Shown here: positions 35,361 to 44,359 of the stretch, one piece after another | Numbering within the stretch: the first letter of the stretch is position 1 | Layout of the letters: every line of letters begins with the position of its first letter | From: Flagellimonas flava | Lineage (GTDB): Bacteria; Bacteroidota; Bacteroidia; Flavobacteriales; Flavobacteriaceae | Length of the DNA stretch: 64,000 nucleotides | NCBI RefSeq assembly: GCF_900129665.1 | Contig: NZ_FQWL01000002.1 | Coordinates: forward strand, 779,890-843,889 | Direction of reading: 5' to 3' | Translations under genes and position numbers: made by a program | Notes under the pieces: generated by a model | Seen by the model: the letters and a program-made list of their open reading frames with translations, nothing else | Databases searched by the model: none | Told to the model about the DNA's origin: nothing

Positions 35361-35961
35361 TTTCCTCAATGGCATTAAAATACAATTTCAACTGCTGCAC
35401 GTAATTATACTTCAACTGCCTGTTTGTACTTTCAGCTAAAAGCGTTCGCATACCCAAATAAGAGGCAATAATATAGCTTGCTGCACCTTCACAATCCACA
35501 TGCCGGGCAATATGGCCATCCACTTTGCCTCGTTTTAGGATGGAAACCAGATTAACCTCCCATACTTTTAAGATATCCCTTAAATAGGTGGCTATTTCTT
35601 TATTTCGTTTGCTGAATTCCGTAATAAAATCGTTTAGCATAAATCCGTAGGCGATCTCGTTGGCTTTACCGGGCTCCAAAGCCTGCTCAATACTATCCAA
35701 AATCACCGGTAAGGGATTTTCCTGGGTGTTCAAAGGCTCTACCAATAGGGCATATACCTTTTGTTGGATAAGGTTTTGCACAATAGTGATAAAGTAATCC
35801 TCTTTGGATTTAAAATGATGGTAAAAAGCACCCTTGGATAAAGAGAGGTCTTTAAGGATGTCGTCCAGATTGGTGTTGTAATAGCCTTTTTCATGGAAGA
35901 TTTCCAGGCCCTTGGCACACAGACGGTGCATGGTTTCGCGTTTTTTTAGGTTTTTGTCCAT
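35344..35961 (-). CDS. TetR/AcrR family transcriptional regulator
   Basis: 205 residues. N-terminal helix-turn-helix: GLEIFHEKGYYNTNLDDILKDLSLSKGAFYHHFKSKEDYF (about residues 16-56) with the conserved TetR recognition helix (SKGAFYHHF). The C-terminal ligand/dimer domain is helical, with AASYIIASYLGMRTLL near the end. Ligand unknown. Palindromes ACCGAC(C/T)-N4-(A/G)GTCGGT lie upstream at 35983-36000 (degenerate on one arm) and 36110-36129 (perfect), suggesting autoregulation, and again at 45594-45611 and 45699-45716. Confidence 0.9.
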   Translation of the reverse strand: MDKNLKKRETMHRLCAKGLEIFHEKGYYNTNLDDILKDLSLSKGAFYHHFKSKEDYFITIVQNLIQQKVYALLVEPLNTQENPLPVILDSIEQALEPGKANEIAYGFMLNDFITEFSKRNKEIATYLRDILKVWEVNLVSILKRGKVDGHIARHVDCEGAASYIIASYLGMRTLLAESTNRQLKYNYVQQLKLYFNAIEERQVVA

Positions 35962-35982
35962 AAGATTTGGGTTTTTGGGTAA

Positions 35983-36000
35983 ATAGACTGTTAAGTCGGT
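35983..36000. promoter_or_regulatory. Candidate TetR operator, degenerate, beside the TetR start
   Basis: ATAGACT-GTTA-AGTCGGT, 22 bp upstream of the TetR start codon. One half-site (ACCGACT on the minus strand) is intact; the other keeps AGTC only. Same 7-4-7 spacing as the other three candidate operators. Confidence 0.45.
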
Positions 36001-36109
36001 TACAAAGTTTCCCCAGTTTTATCCCATGTTCAAGAATCAAGGATGTATTTGTAAGAAAAATCGGTGAAGTGACCAAAAAGGCCCCAAATCCGGAGAGGTA
36101 AAAAAAAGG

Positions 36110-36129
36110 AACCGACCGGCGGGTCGGTT
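36110..36129. promoter_or_regulatory. Candidate TetR operator, perfect palindrome
   Basis: AACCGACC-GGCG-GGTCGGTT, perfect 8-bp arms around a 4-bp centre. About 150 bp upstream of the TetR gene and 345 bp upstream of the cupin gene. Could also act as a hairpin, but there is no adjacent T-tract of terminator type directly after the stem. Confidence 0.55.
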
Positions 36130-36176
36130 TAAGGGATTCTTTTTTGGGATTAAAAACAGGCAGCCAAATCCAAAAA

Positions 36177-36318
36177 AGCTCCTTCCCTTGGAAGGGGAAG
36201 GTGGATTCCGACCATAGGCTGGAAGACGGAAGGGGTGATTTTCATCTGTTAAACACATGGATATTTCACCCTTTCCGTCCGCTTTGGCGGACACCTTTCC
36301 CAGCTTGGGAAAGGAGCT
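36177..36318. repeat. 142-bp structured repeat, copy 1
   Basis: Begins AGCTCCTTCCCTTGGAAG and ends GGGAAAGGAGCT; the outer ends are complementary. Inside, GACGGAAGGGGTGA pairs with TCACCCTTTCCGTC, and two further small hairpins (GTCCGC-TTTG-GCGGAC and the CCTTTCCCA...TGGGAAAGG palindrome) are present. A second copy in the same orientation lies at 37971-38109. No open frame. This accounts for most of the 36130-36474 gap before the cupin gene. Confidence 0.8.
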
Positions 36319-36474
36319 GTGGTTATGCGGCTCTTAAATCTAATCTAGATTTTTAGAGTAAAATTCCCGAACTTCATGCCTACAACGTGATAGCTCATAA
36401 CAAAAGAAAAGTTTAATTTTTTGAACGCTGTAATGGTTGTATAAATTACCAAGAACGGTAAATATTTAAAATTC

Positions 36475-36948
36475 ATGAGAAAGTTGATTTATTGCCTTTT
36501 TATTTTGGCACCTGTATATTTAATTGCCCAAGAATCTGATTATATCATTTCTTCGTATCAAACAGAAGGCACAAAAGCACCAAACACGCATTATCTTGGC
36601 GAGGCCTGGTTAAATGCAATAATTCACAATGATGCCGAATTAGGCTATAACATAACTAAGGCAACCTTCAAAGCTAACTCAACCCTAGATTGGCACAAGC
36701 ATAGTTCCGCTCAGGTATTGATCATAGTAGATGGCGAGGCCTATTATCAGGAAAGAGGAAAAGAACCGTGGATTTTAAAAGAAGGAGATATAATTAAGTG
36801 TGATCAAAATATAGAGCATTGGCATTCATCTACCAAGTATAGTGATGTTACATATTTAGCATTATACGGCGGAGGACAACCCACGGTTTGGACTGAAGTA
36901 CTAAGTCGGGAATATTACGATTGGGTAGCCGAAAAGCTTAATAAGTAA
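36475..36948 (+). CDS. Secreted cupin-domain protein
   Basis: 157 residues with a signal peptide (MRKLIYCLFILAPVYLIAQ). A single small cupin barrel follows: LDWHKHSSAQVLIIVDGEAYYQERG (metal-binding H-x-H and downstream Glu-like positions of cupin motif 1), ILKEGDIIKCDQNIEHWHSS (motif 2 with His) and TYLALYGGGQPTVW. Probably a periplasmic metal-dependent protein of unknown substrate; this type is often annotated only as a cupin in carboxymuconolactone-like contexts. It and the next gene lie between two copies of a long structured repeat. Confidence 0.82.
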   Translation: MRKLIYCLFILAPVYLIAQESDYIISSYQTEGTKAPNTHYLGEAWLNAIIHNDAELGYNITKATFKANSTLDWHKHSSAQVLIIVDGEAYYQERGKEPWILKEGDIIKCDQNIEHWHSSTKYSDVTYLALYGGGQPTVWTEVLSREYYDWVAEKLNK

Positions 36949-37059
36949 TTAATGATTACAAAAAGGTAAAAACAGCTATTCCAATTTAAAGTACATCAGC
37001 TCGTTGCAATTGAAATATTCCTCATAATCCAAACCCCAAGAATCCCTTACCTTGCATTT

Positions 37060-37947
37060 GTGAAAGAAAAGCTTAACCATCTCCCCAAATCCAAACAGGA
37101 AGAACTGCAACTGCTGGTGCAGCAGCTTTCCGCATTTAAGGAGGTGGAAATGGCAATCCTTTTTGGCAGCTATGCCCGCGGCAACTGGGTAGAGGACCAG
37201 TATGTGGAAAAGGGCATCACCTATGAATACCGCAGCGATTTTGACCTCCTTGTGGTACTCACCCATGAAGACCTCAAACAAAAATTCAGGATAGAGGACA
37301 AGATTAAGGCCGAACTGGTAACTACGGGCAAGGTCACTACACCCGTAAGCCTCATCTTTCATGGCATAAAGCAACTGAACGCCTCCTTGGCCATGGGCAA
37401 CTACTTTTTTAAGGACATCAAAGAAGAGGGTGCAATACTCTACGATTCCGAAAAGTTTAAACTCGCCCACCCCAAAAAACTCACTGCGGAGCAGTACCGC
37501 CAAAAAGCCCAAGATTATTTTGACCAATGGTTTAAAAGTGCGAACATGTTTTTCTTGGATTTTGAAGCCAATTTTGAAAGGGGTAAAACGGACGAAGATT
37601 TTTTCAAGAATGCCGCTTTCATGCTCCACCAAACCACAGAGCGCTACTACACTACCATTTTGCTCGTCTTTACGGATTACCGCCCCAAAGACCATAACCT
37701 GGAGACCCTGGGCATAAAAGTGGAAATGTGCGACCAGCGTTTTGCCGTGTTCCCCAAGACCACGGACGCCGAAAAACACCGTTTTGAACTCCTAAAGCGC
37801 GCCTATATAGACGCCCGCTACAAAATGGACGAATACCAGATCACCAAACCCGAACTGGAATACCTTGCCGACAAGGTTGGGCAGTTAAAAGAGCTTACCC
37901 AAAGCATCTGTGAGGAGAAGATTCGTTCCATAGGCCAACAACCCTAA
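37060..37947 (+). CDS. Nucleotidyltransferase-HEPN fusion protein (MNT-HEPN)
   Basis: 295 residues from GTG. N-terminal minimal nucleotidyltransferase: GSYARGNW at residues 36-43 and SDFDLLV with Asp60/Asp62, but the loop between them is longer than usual. C-terminal HEPN domain (about 165-285): AAFMLHQTTERYYTTILLVF, KDHNLETL, and DARYKMDEY in the last helix, where the RNase Rx4-6H motif of HEPN toxins is not intact. Such fusions belong to the MntA-HepT toxin-antitoxin superfamily; a fused protein with a degenerate HEPN site may act as a regulator rather than a toxin. A shadow frame on the other strand is long but not protein-like. Confidence 0.85.
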   Translation: MKEKLNHLPKSKQEELQLLVQQLSAFKEVEMAILFGSYARGNWVEDQYVEKGITYEYRSDFDLLVVLTHEDLKQKFRIEDKIKAELVTTGKVTTPVSLIFHGIKQLNASLAMGNYFFKDIKEEGAILYDSEKFKLAHPKKLTAEQYRQKAQDYFDQWFKSANMFFLDFEANFERGKTDEDFFKNAAFMLHQTTERYYTTILLVFTDYRPKDHNLETLGIKVEMCDQRFAVFPKTTDAEKHRFELLKRAYIDARYKMDEYQITKPELEYLADKVGQLKELTQSICEEKIRSIGQQP

Positions 37948-37970
37948 AACAACATCAACAGCTCCAAAAA

Positions 37971-38109
37971 GCTCCTTCCCATGGAAGGGGAAGGTGGATT
38001 CCAACCGTAGGTTGAAAGACGGAAGGGGTGATTCATCATCCACCAAAACTGGGTATTTCACCCTTTCCGTCCAATAAAGTGGACACCTTTCCCAAGCTGG
38101 GAAAGGAGC
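37971..38109. repeat. 139-bp structured repeat, copy 2
   Basis: Same orientation as 36177-36318 and close to identical over the arms; differences fall mainly in loops. One stem shows paired change: GTCCGC/GCGGAC in copy 1 becomes GTCCA/TGGAC here, keeping the hairpin. Begins 23 bp after the MNT-HEPN stop codon and fills much of the 335-bp gap before the next gene. The remaining 38110-38282 shows nothing I can assign. Confidence 0.8.
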
Positions 38110-38282
38110 AATTGTAATGCTATAAAATGATTGATTTCTAGTTTACAAACTTGCAAGAGCCATACGTCAATTTACTTTTGAATCTTAACTTGAAATCCGC
38201 TAACTTCACTTATCGCCGGATATAAATCATTAAAACGGATTCATATCTTTTTAGTTGTGCTTCATGCAAGAAAAACTCGATA

Positions 38283-39884
38283 ATGATAGATTGGATTAAA
38301 AAAATATTAAATAACGAAGAATCAAAAGAAATCCTTGAATGGGAAACGGACGATTCAATACTAGTACACTTAAAAAGGAATATTAGCAAAGATGGTTCAT
38401 TGAATGAATCGGCTGACAAATTACCTGACGAAAAAAAGACTGATGACGAAATAAAATTTGCACCAGGATTAATGGATGCTATGTTTGGAGCTGATGAATC
38501 GGAAGAGTCTAAATCTAGAATAAAACAACTTGTAAATCTAATCAAAAGGATTGCTAAGAATGGAGAAAGTCAAAGTAAATCTGACTTCTACAGACAAATT
38601 ACAGAGAATGAAAATGTAATCGGAATTATTGACGAGTTTTTGCAAAGTTTAGTGCAAAATTCATTATCAATAGAACCGTATTTATTCGATTATGCGTATA
38701 AACTAGCTACGAAAACAAGCAATCGCAATTCGGTAAAATTTGGAATTGCAATTCTTGGACTATGTCAAAATAAGAAACCAATCAACGATATTAAAATATT
38801 AGGTCTTCATGACGAGTTTACTGTTTTTTCGACCATTGCACTTTCGAACTTATCGAATAATTTAGTTACAGACTTATGGGAACTTGCAAAACGAGTTGAT
38901 GGTTGGGGAAAAATTCAGTTAGTGGATAGATTAGCCGAAATGGAGTTAAATAATGATATTAGAGATTGGCTTGTACTTGACGGTTATAAAAATAACATTA
39001 TGTACGAGTATTTAGCATTAACCTGTGCAAAAAATGGAATGCTAAACGAAAAGCTAAAAACAGAGAAAATTGACGACAAATTATATTCTTCTACGGGTGA
39101 CATAATTATTGCATTAATGGATGAAGGTCCGGCAATTGGAATGTCAGGTTATGATGAATCTAGTGAAACAATTGAAAACTTTATTAGACATTCAAAAACA
39201 CGAAATCTCAATATTTCAAATTATATAACACTTCATAGAATCAAGGACTATCTAGAAGAATCACCAGAAGAAAACGAAACACTAAACAACTGGAATCAAA
39301 ACGATTTATCCAATTGCCTAATTGACATTAATGAGCTATTAAACTCTAAAGATTGGACGAACGAGGTCAAAATTGCTTTAAACAGTTCTGACAATATTGA
39401 ATATTGGAATGGGAAACAGGCTGCGGAAAAACTTGGAATAGACCTTTGGGATACAGTTTGGGGGAAATTACAACAAAACCCATTGGATAGTTCGTCTTGG
39501 TACGATGTAACCGCTAATGCAAAAGAAAATAATGTTGAAGAAATCATAGATTTTGCAATAAATAATTTACCACTAGAATTTTTAGGTTCTGGACCAAAAG
39601 ATTCATCAGGAATTGGAGATGATTATCAAAAGCATTCTTCGTTGGATAGTATCATAACGTTTTTAGAAAATTATCCAAAAAAAGGAGAAAAACTTATTCT
39701 AGTTGGTTTGGATAGTCCTGTTACTAGAAACAGAAATATGGCAATTAGAGTTTTGGATAATTGGAAAGTAGAGAATTGGTCGAATGAAATAACTGAAAAG
39801 GTTAACATTTTAAAAGGAATAGAACCGAATGAAGACACTAAAAAAAACATTGAACGTCTTTTAAATGGACAAGAATTAGAATAA
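38283..39884 (+). CDS. AT-rich helical-repeat protein of unknown function
   Basis: 533 residues with no signal peptide or membrane helix. Almost wholly alpha-helical by composition, with HEAT/ARM-like pairs, for example FGIAILGLCQNKKPINDIKILGLHDEFTVFSTIALSNL and NNIMYEYLALTCAKNG. I recall similar proteins in Firmicutes carrying the dubious label limonene hydroxylase; that name has no support from motifs here. The gene is clearly more AT-rich than its neighbours and stands alone next to structured repeats, so recent transfer is likely. Role unknown; possibly an immunity or scaffold protein. Confidence 0.7.
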   Translation: MIDWIKKILNNEESKEILEWETDDSILVHLKRNISKDGSLNESADKLPDEKKTDDEIKFAPGLMDAMFGADESEESKSRIKQLVNLIKRIAKNGESQSKSDFYRQITENENVIGIIDEFLQSLVQNSLSIEPYLFDYAYKLATKTSNRNSVKFGIAILGLCQNKKPINDIKILGLHDEFTVFSTIALSNLSNNLVTDLWELAKRVDGWGKIQLVDRLAEMELNNDIRDWLVLDGYKNNIMYEYLALTCAKNGMLNEKLKTEKIDDKLYSSTGDIIIALMDEGPAIGMSGYDESSETIENFIRHSKTRNLNISNYITLHRIKDYLEESPEENETLNNWNQNDLSNCLIDINELLNSKDWTNEVKIALNSSDNIEYWNGKQAAEKLGIDLWDTVWGKLQQNPLDSSSWYDVTANAKENNVEEIIDFAINNLPLEFLGSGPKDSSGIGDDYQKHSSLDSIITFLENYPKKGEKLILVGLDSPVTRNRNMAIRVLDNWKVENWSNEITEKVNILKGIEPNEDTKKNIERLLNGQELE

Positions 39885-39900
39885 CACGAAAGCACAACAA

Positions 39901-39949
39901 TGGGTATATTGCATAGCTTCCTAGCGTCAGCTACGACAACATACCCGAG
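39901..39949. repeat. Inverted repeat after the AT-rich gene
   Basis: GGGTAT (39903-39908) and ATACCC (39942-39947) bracket a 33-nt segment just before the convergent TonB receptor gene. Could be a 3'-end hairpin or a boundary of the transferred segment. Too weak to call a recombination site. Confidence 0.3.
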
Positions 39950-39984
39950 ACGATAAGTGAGATTCAAGACAAACCCCTTTCTTT

Positions 39985-42900
39985 TCAAAACCTATAACTC
40001 GCCCCAAACTGCATACTCCAACGGGAGTTTTGGTTATCCACCACCCAGGGCGTATCGTCCGTATTGCTGTACTGAAACGTGGGTTGGTTGTTTTCAATCC
40101 CTGTAAAGCGTAACAAACTAAAATTGGAGTTCACCACATTGGGCACAAAGACCAAACGCCCCCAATCCTTATTGATCAAATTAAAAACATTAAAAATATC
40201 CATGGAAAATCGCAACCGCCCCTTTCCCTTTAGGTTGAGGTCATAGGCCAGCTTGGCATCCAAGCGGTGGTTCCAAGGCGTTTTGGATTCGTTCCGCTCC
40301 GCATAACCGCCCCGGTTCTCTTTCAGGTAATCGTTACTTTCTATAAAAGCGTTCAAACGCTCCCATTGTTGGGCCGCGGTCTGGGTAACGTTTCCATTGC
40401 CGTCCGTGATATCAATAAGGTTGATTTCGGAAGCATCCCGCGGAATATAGATCAAGTCGTTACGTGATGAGCCATCCCGGTTTACATCGCCCTGGTACAC
40501 AAAAGAAAAAGGACTGCCCGAGGTACCATTGTACAAAGCGGAAACCTGCAACTGACTGGATTTTCCCAATCCCAAAGTGTAGGTATGGGTGCTTACCAAC
40601 CGATGCCGAAGGTCAAAGTTGGAGGCAGAAAGGCTTGGTGCATTGGGTGTTATGGATTGGTTCCATTCAAAATTGGCTGCCGGGGAGCTTCGCACGGTGC
40701 TGGAAATATCCTTGCTTCGGCCAAAAGTATAGCCCGCATAGCCATTATAATTGGCCATGCTCTTGGATAGCCCCAAGGTGAGGTTGTACCGAAACCCATC
40801 ATTGGAATTGGTCAACAGAAAGACATTGGTAAAGTTGGGATTGATCTTGATGGCGTCACCCGTTTCCAAAAAGTAGGAGCGGTTGTCTGCACCGTCAAAA
40901 GTGCCCAGCTCGTTCCGTCTATTTATGGATTGAAAAAAGATGCCCCTCAAAACCTTGGTATAGGAAGCATCAAACGTAAAGTTGTAATTGTTGGGTAGAG
41001 CAAGATTGAGCCCCAGATTACTTTTCCATTCCCGGGGCAGCTCAAAATCGTTGTCCACCAGATTAATTTCCGCAATGGGATTAGGGCCTGCCAAGTCGGA
41101 CACATTGTTTACAATGGGCTGCACCCCATCGGGCCGCACGTCCACATTAAAATATTGCGTCCCGGAGATATATTCGGCATAGGCAAACCACAGGTAGGGC
41201 AACCTTCCGGTAAACAGCCCCGATCCGCCGTGGAGCTTTACTTTTCTGTCCTCGTCAAAGGCATATTCAAAACCAAATCTTGGGTTGATATGGGGCGAAG
41301 TCCTGATCTTGTTACTAAAACCGCTAAATTCTGGAGTTCGGGTCACCTCTTCACTTAAGGGTATCTCGTTCAGCAGAAATTGCGAATCCAATCGGAGCCC
41401 AAAGGTCAACGAAAGCCGGTCCGAAAACCGAAGCCTGTCCTGCACATAAAGTCCGGCCACCAAAATATCCACCGTGGCGGAAGGGTTGTTCTGCACAAAA
41501 TCAAAAGTATTATCGCTCAACCGGTATACCCCGCGGATACGGGATGGCTGGTCGTTCAAAAAATTGTCCAACGAACTGTATTCCCATCGGCCGTTCCAGG
41601 CAGACAGGAAGCCATAATTCACATCATTGTATTGCGCCAAGCCGCCAAAGGTGAAGGTATGTTTGTCCTTCATCAAGGTGAACTTATCGGAAATCTGGAG
41701 CGTGTTGAGGTCCGTATTGTAGACCGAGGCTTCGCGGTAGGTGCCGGCAAAAATGCGGTTGGAAGCTTCTGAAATTTGAAGGTGCGGAAAAACCTCCCCG
41801 TCAAAATCCCGGTTTTCCCTTCCAATATTATAGCCCACACTCAACACGTTGGAGCGAGAATTGTCAAAATTGGATTTAAGCTCAGCAGTAAAGCTATTGG
41901 CTACGCTATTGTGCCGAAACCCTTGATTGCCAAAGTTGAAGATGGATTCGTTCCATTCCAGATTGTCCGCGTAGCTGTTCACATAATTGTTGCGCAGGGT
42001 GAGTTTGGAGCGGTCGGAAATATTAAAATCGAATCGAAGGAAAAGTTTGGTGCTGTTGGTCTTTAAGGTGGCATCTAAAAAAGCGCCGGGATCATAGTCG
42101 TAATCTGTGCGCAACTTGTCCGCTATAAGGTTGATGGTTTCCGAAGAGATATTGGAACTGGAACTTCCCGGCGCATTTAAGACCGGATTGTTGGAGCTGG
42201 CCTGCTCAAAGTTTATAAAATAGAAGAGCTTGTCTTTTTTAAGGGTTCCCCCTCTGGAAAATCCCAATTGAAAATCGTAGAAAGACTGTACATTCTGCTC
42301 TACGCCATCCGCATATTTCCCCACCAAAGCTTGATTGTTCCCAAAGGCATACACCTCGGTTTCCCCTTGGTTGGTTCCATTTTTGGTCACCACATCAATG
42401 TTGGCGCCGGTAAAGTTGCCAATACTGACATCAAAAGGTGCGGTTTTGATGGACAACTGCTTAATGGCCCCAAATCCTATGGGCTGCGTACGGGCCAAAC
42501 TCCCTGGGCTTCCGTTGGCGGAAGAGCCCGCCGCTCCGCTGGAAGGTTCTTGAAAACCGATAACATCGTTATTGGCCACCCCATCAATGTTCAGGTTATT
42601 AAAACGATTGCTGGCCCCGGCAAAGGAGTTGAGATTGGCTTCTGGCAGGTTCCGGGTCAAATCCTGGATGCTCCGGGTGATGGTGGGCGTATTCTTGATG
42701 GATTTGGAATTTAGGGTACGTTCTATGGCCGAATTGCGCTGCTCTTCCGCAATGACGACAACTTCTTCCAAGGACTCGTTCAGCTCTTCCAATACAAAGT
42801 CGTGATGCGTGGTCTCACTAAGGTTAATGGTGATATCTCTTACAGATACCGATTGGTATCCCAAGAAACTTATGGTCACCGTGTAGGCGTTTCCAGGGGG

Positions 42901-43104
42901 AATGTTGCCCACGGAATAATAGCCGGAGGCCTGTGATACCGAACCAAATTTAAAGCTGGTTTCCATATCAACCACCACCACATTGGCAAATTCCAGAGGT
43001 TGGCCATCCGGGGACGTAATTTTGCCTTCCAGTCTTCCGGTGGTTTCTTGTGCGTAATGCAAAGTGGAACACAACAGTCCAACAAGCATGAAAAAATACT
43101 TCAT
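39985..43104 (-). CDS. TonB-dependent receptor (Oar/SusC-like) with CarboxypepD_reg-like domain
   Basis: 1039 residues. Signal peptide MKYFFMLVGLLCSTLHYAQ; CarboxypepD_reg-like domain (about 25-110, GKITSPDGQPLEFANVVVV, SFLGYQSVSVRDI); plug domain with NNLNIDGVANND; then a 22-strand outer-membrane barrel ending QFGASYRF with C-terminal Phe. The Gly-Ser-rich plug insertion SSGAAGSSANGSPGS and the VVTKNGTNQGETEVYAF stretch are typical of Oar-like receptors. It imports an unknown ligand using TonB energy. Lies 90 bp after arsS on the same strand, so it may be the uptake gene of that operon, though this is inference. Confidence 0.92.
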   Translation of the reverse strand: MKYFFMLVGLLCSTLHYAQETTGRLEGKITSPDGQPLEFANVVVVDMETSFKFGSVSQASGYYSVGNIPPGNAYTVTISFLGYQSVSVRDITINLSETTHHDFVLEELNESLEEVVVIAEEQRNSAIERTLNSKSIKNTPTITRSIQDLTRNLPEANLNSFAGASNRFNNLNIDGVANNDVIGFQEPSSGAAGSSANGSPGSLARTQPIGFGAIKQLSIKTAPFDVSIGNFTGANIDVVTKNGTNQGETEVYAFGNNQALVGKYADGVEQNVQSFYDFQLGFSRGGTLKKDKLFYFINFEQASSNNPVLNAPGSSSSNISSETINLIADKLRTDYDYDPGAFLDATLKTNSTKLFLRFDFNISDRSKLTLRNNYVNSYADNLEWNESIFNFGNQGFRHNSVANSFTAELKSNFDNSRSNVLSVGYNIGRENRDFDGEVFPHLQISEASNRIFAGTYREASVYNTDLNTLQISDKFTLMKDKHTFTFGGLAQYNDVNYGFLSAWNGRWEYSSLDNFLNDQPSRIRGVYRLSDNTFDFVQNNPSATVDILVAGLYVQDRLRFSDRLSLTFGLRLDSQFLLNEIPLSEEVTRTPEFSGFSNKIRTSPHINPRFGFEYAFDEDRKVKLHGGSGLFTGRLPYLWFAYAEYISGTQYFNVDVRPDGVQPIVNNVSDLAGPNPIAEINLVDNDFELPREWKSNLGLNLALPNNYNFTFDASYTKVLRGIFFQSINRRNELGTFDGADNRSYFLETGDAIKINPNFTNVFLLTNSNDGFRYNLTLGLSKSMANYNGYAGYTFGRSKDISSTVRSSPAANFEWNQSITPNAPSLSASNFDLRHRLVSTHTYTLGLGKSSQLQVSALYNGTSGSPFSFVYQGDVNRDGSSRNDLIYIPRDASEINLIDITDGNGNVTQTAAQQWERLNAFIESNDYLKENRGGYAERNESKTPWNHRLDAKLAYDLNLKGKGRLRFSMDIFNVFNLINKDWGRLVFVPNVVNSNFSLLRFTGIENNQPTFQYSNTDDTPWVVDNQNSRWSMQFGASYRF

Positions 43105-43194
43105 CTAGGGTCTTCTAAAATTTTTAAAAATGGAGTCTAGTGCGCAATCAGATGGGACTGCGACATGCAACATAAAGTGATTGTTTAATTTGAA

Positions 43195-44283
43195 TTAGGC
43201 CACGGTCCCTTGGCAACTACTCCCGGCACCAGCCGTACAGCCATAGCAGTGTTGCGATATCACAATGTTGCGGTCGTTCAAAAGGTCTTCGTTGTAGTCT
43301 TTAATGTGTTTTACCTTACTGTTCACTTTCAGTTCCAACATCTGGTTAAAATCGCAATCGTACAGCCAGCCATCCCAACTAATGGAAATGGTGTTGGTGC
43401 ACATCACATTGGCCACGGCAGTCGGATTATAGGCCTCCACTAGGGCATACATATAATCTTCATAATTGTCCGAAGCAATCAAATAATCCAGAAAACGAGA
43501 TATCGGCAGGTTCGTGATCGCGAACAGATTATGGAATTGGATTCCAAAGTCTTCATCCAACGCTTTTTTGAAATCACGCTCCATAGCGTCCTGATCACCG
43601 GGCAAGAAAGCACCGGAGGGATTGTATACCAAATCCAGTCTCAAATCATTGTCGGGCATCCCATATCCAACGGCATTTAATTCCTGAAGGGCTTTGATGG
43701 ATTTATCAAAAACCCCGTCTCCACGTTGTTTGTCCGTTTTACCACGGGTATAGTGTGGCATGGAGGAAACCACATGTACGTTGTGTTTTTTAAAGAATTC
43801 CGGAAGGTCGTAGTATTTTTTATTCGCTCGAATAATGGTGAGGTTGGATCGAACAATAAAATCTTGGATTCCCGCCTTGGCCGCCTCTTCCACAAACCAT
43901 CTAAAGTTGGGATTCATTTCCGGGGCACCTCCGGTAAGGTCCAGGGTATGCGCCCCCGTATTCCGAATCACCTCCAGACATTGTTCCATGGTTTCCCGGG
44001 TCATGATCTCCTTTCTATCCGGCCCGGCATCCACATGGCAGTGCTCACAAACCTGATTGCACATATAGCCTACATTGATCTGTAGGATTTCCAACTTGTT
44101 GGGGCGTAATGGAAAATGGCCTATCTCTGCAATCTTGTCCTTGAAATAGGGAAGCTCACCATCGGCAAAAATTCCTCCATTCAAGATTTCCAGCTGCTTG
44201 TTGGTTTGGGCAAGCTCATTTTCACGGGCTTTTAACGACTTTTTGGCCGCTTTTTTTATTTGGGGCAGTATGCTTTGATCCAT
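43195..44283 (-). CDS. arsS: Arsenosugar biosynthesis radical SAM protein ArsS
   Basis: 362 residues. Radical SAM cluster motif CNQVCEHC (Cys75, Cys79, Cys82) in INVGYMCNQVCEHCHVDAG, then LDLTGGAPEMNPNFRWF, and the C-terminal HCYGCTAGAGSSCQG, hallmark of the family (in some organisms one Cys of this tail is selenocysteine; here the codons are ordinary). The family is credited with making dimethylated 5'-deoxyadenosine-arsenic from dimethylarsenite and SAM. The neighbouring CMD and DUF2064 genes support the pathway. No arsM arsenite methyltransferase is in the window. Confidence 0.9.
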   Translation of the reverse strand: MDQSILPQIKKAAKKSLKARENELAQTNKQLEILNGGIFADGELPYFKDKIAEIGHFPLRPNKLEILQINVGYMCNQVCEHCHVDAGPDRKEIMTRETMEQCLEVIRNTGAHTLDLTGGAPEMNPNFRWFVEEAAKAGIQDFIVRSNLTIIRANKKYYDLPEFFKKHNVHVVSSMPHYTRGKTDKQRGDGVFDKSIKALQELNAVGYGMPDNDLRLDLVYNPSGAFLPGDQDAMERDFKKALDEDFGIQFHNLFAITNLPISRFLDYLIASDNYEDYMYALVEAYNPTAVANVMCTNTISISWDGWLYDCDFNQMLELKVNSKVKHIKDYNEDLLNDRNIVISQHCYGCTAGAGSSCQGTVA

Positions 44284-44359
44284 TTTTCTAATTTGAATTA
44301 TCGAGTCTAGTCTCTAGAAGCGCAGCGGTCTAATGTCTTAAAGCGTTGCGCGTCTATAC

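Noticed and set aside
36976..37779. 267-residue minus-strand open frame opposite the MNT-HEPN gene
   Set aside because: It is a shadow of the plus-strand gene, whose motifs (GSYARG, DFDLL, HEPN helices) are clear; the minus peptide is Phe/Leu/Val rich with no domain pattern.
36177..38109. CRISPR-like reading of the two long repeats
   Set aside because: Only two copies, 1.8 kb apart, each about 140 bp with internal hairpins and genes between them; no spacer periodicity and no cas genes.
39901..39949. attC-like integron site after the AT-rich gene
   Set aside because: There is a GGGTAT/ATACCC inverted repeat, but no RYYYAAC/GTTRRRY boxes and no integrase in view.
41380..42714. Several plus-strand open frames of 130-148 residues inside the TonB receptor
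   Set aside because: They lie antisense to a well-supported 1039-residue outer-membrane receptor and show no recognisable domains.
44204..44283. Possible selenoprotein reading of ArsS
   Set aside because: Some ArsS proteins use selenocysteine in the C-terminal Cys tail, but here the tail codons encode ordinary amino acids and no in-frame TGA occurs before the stop.
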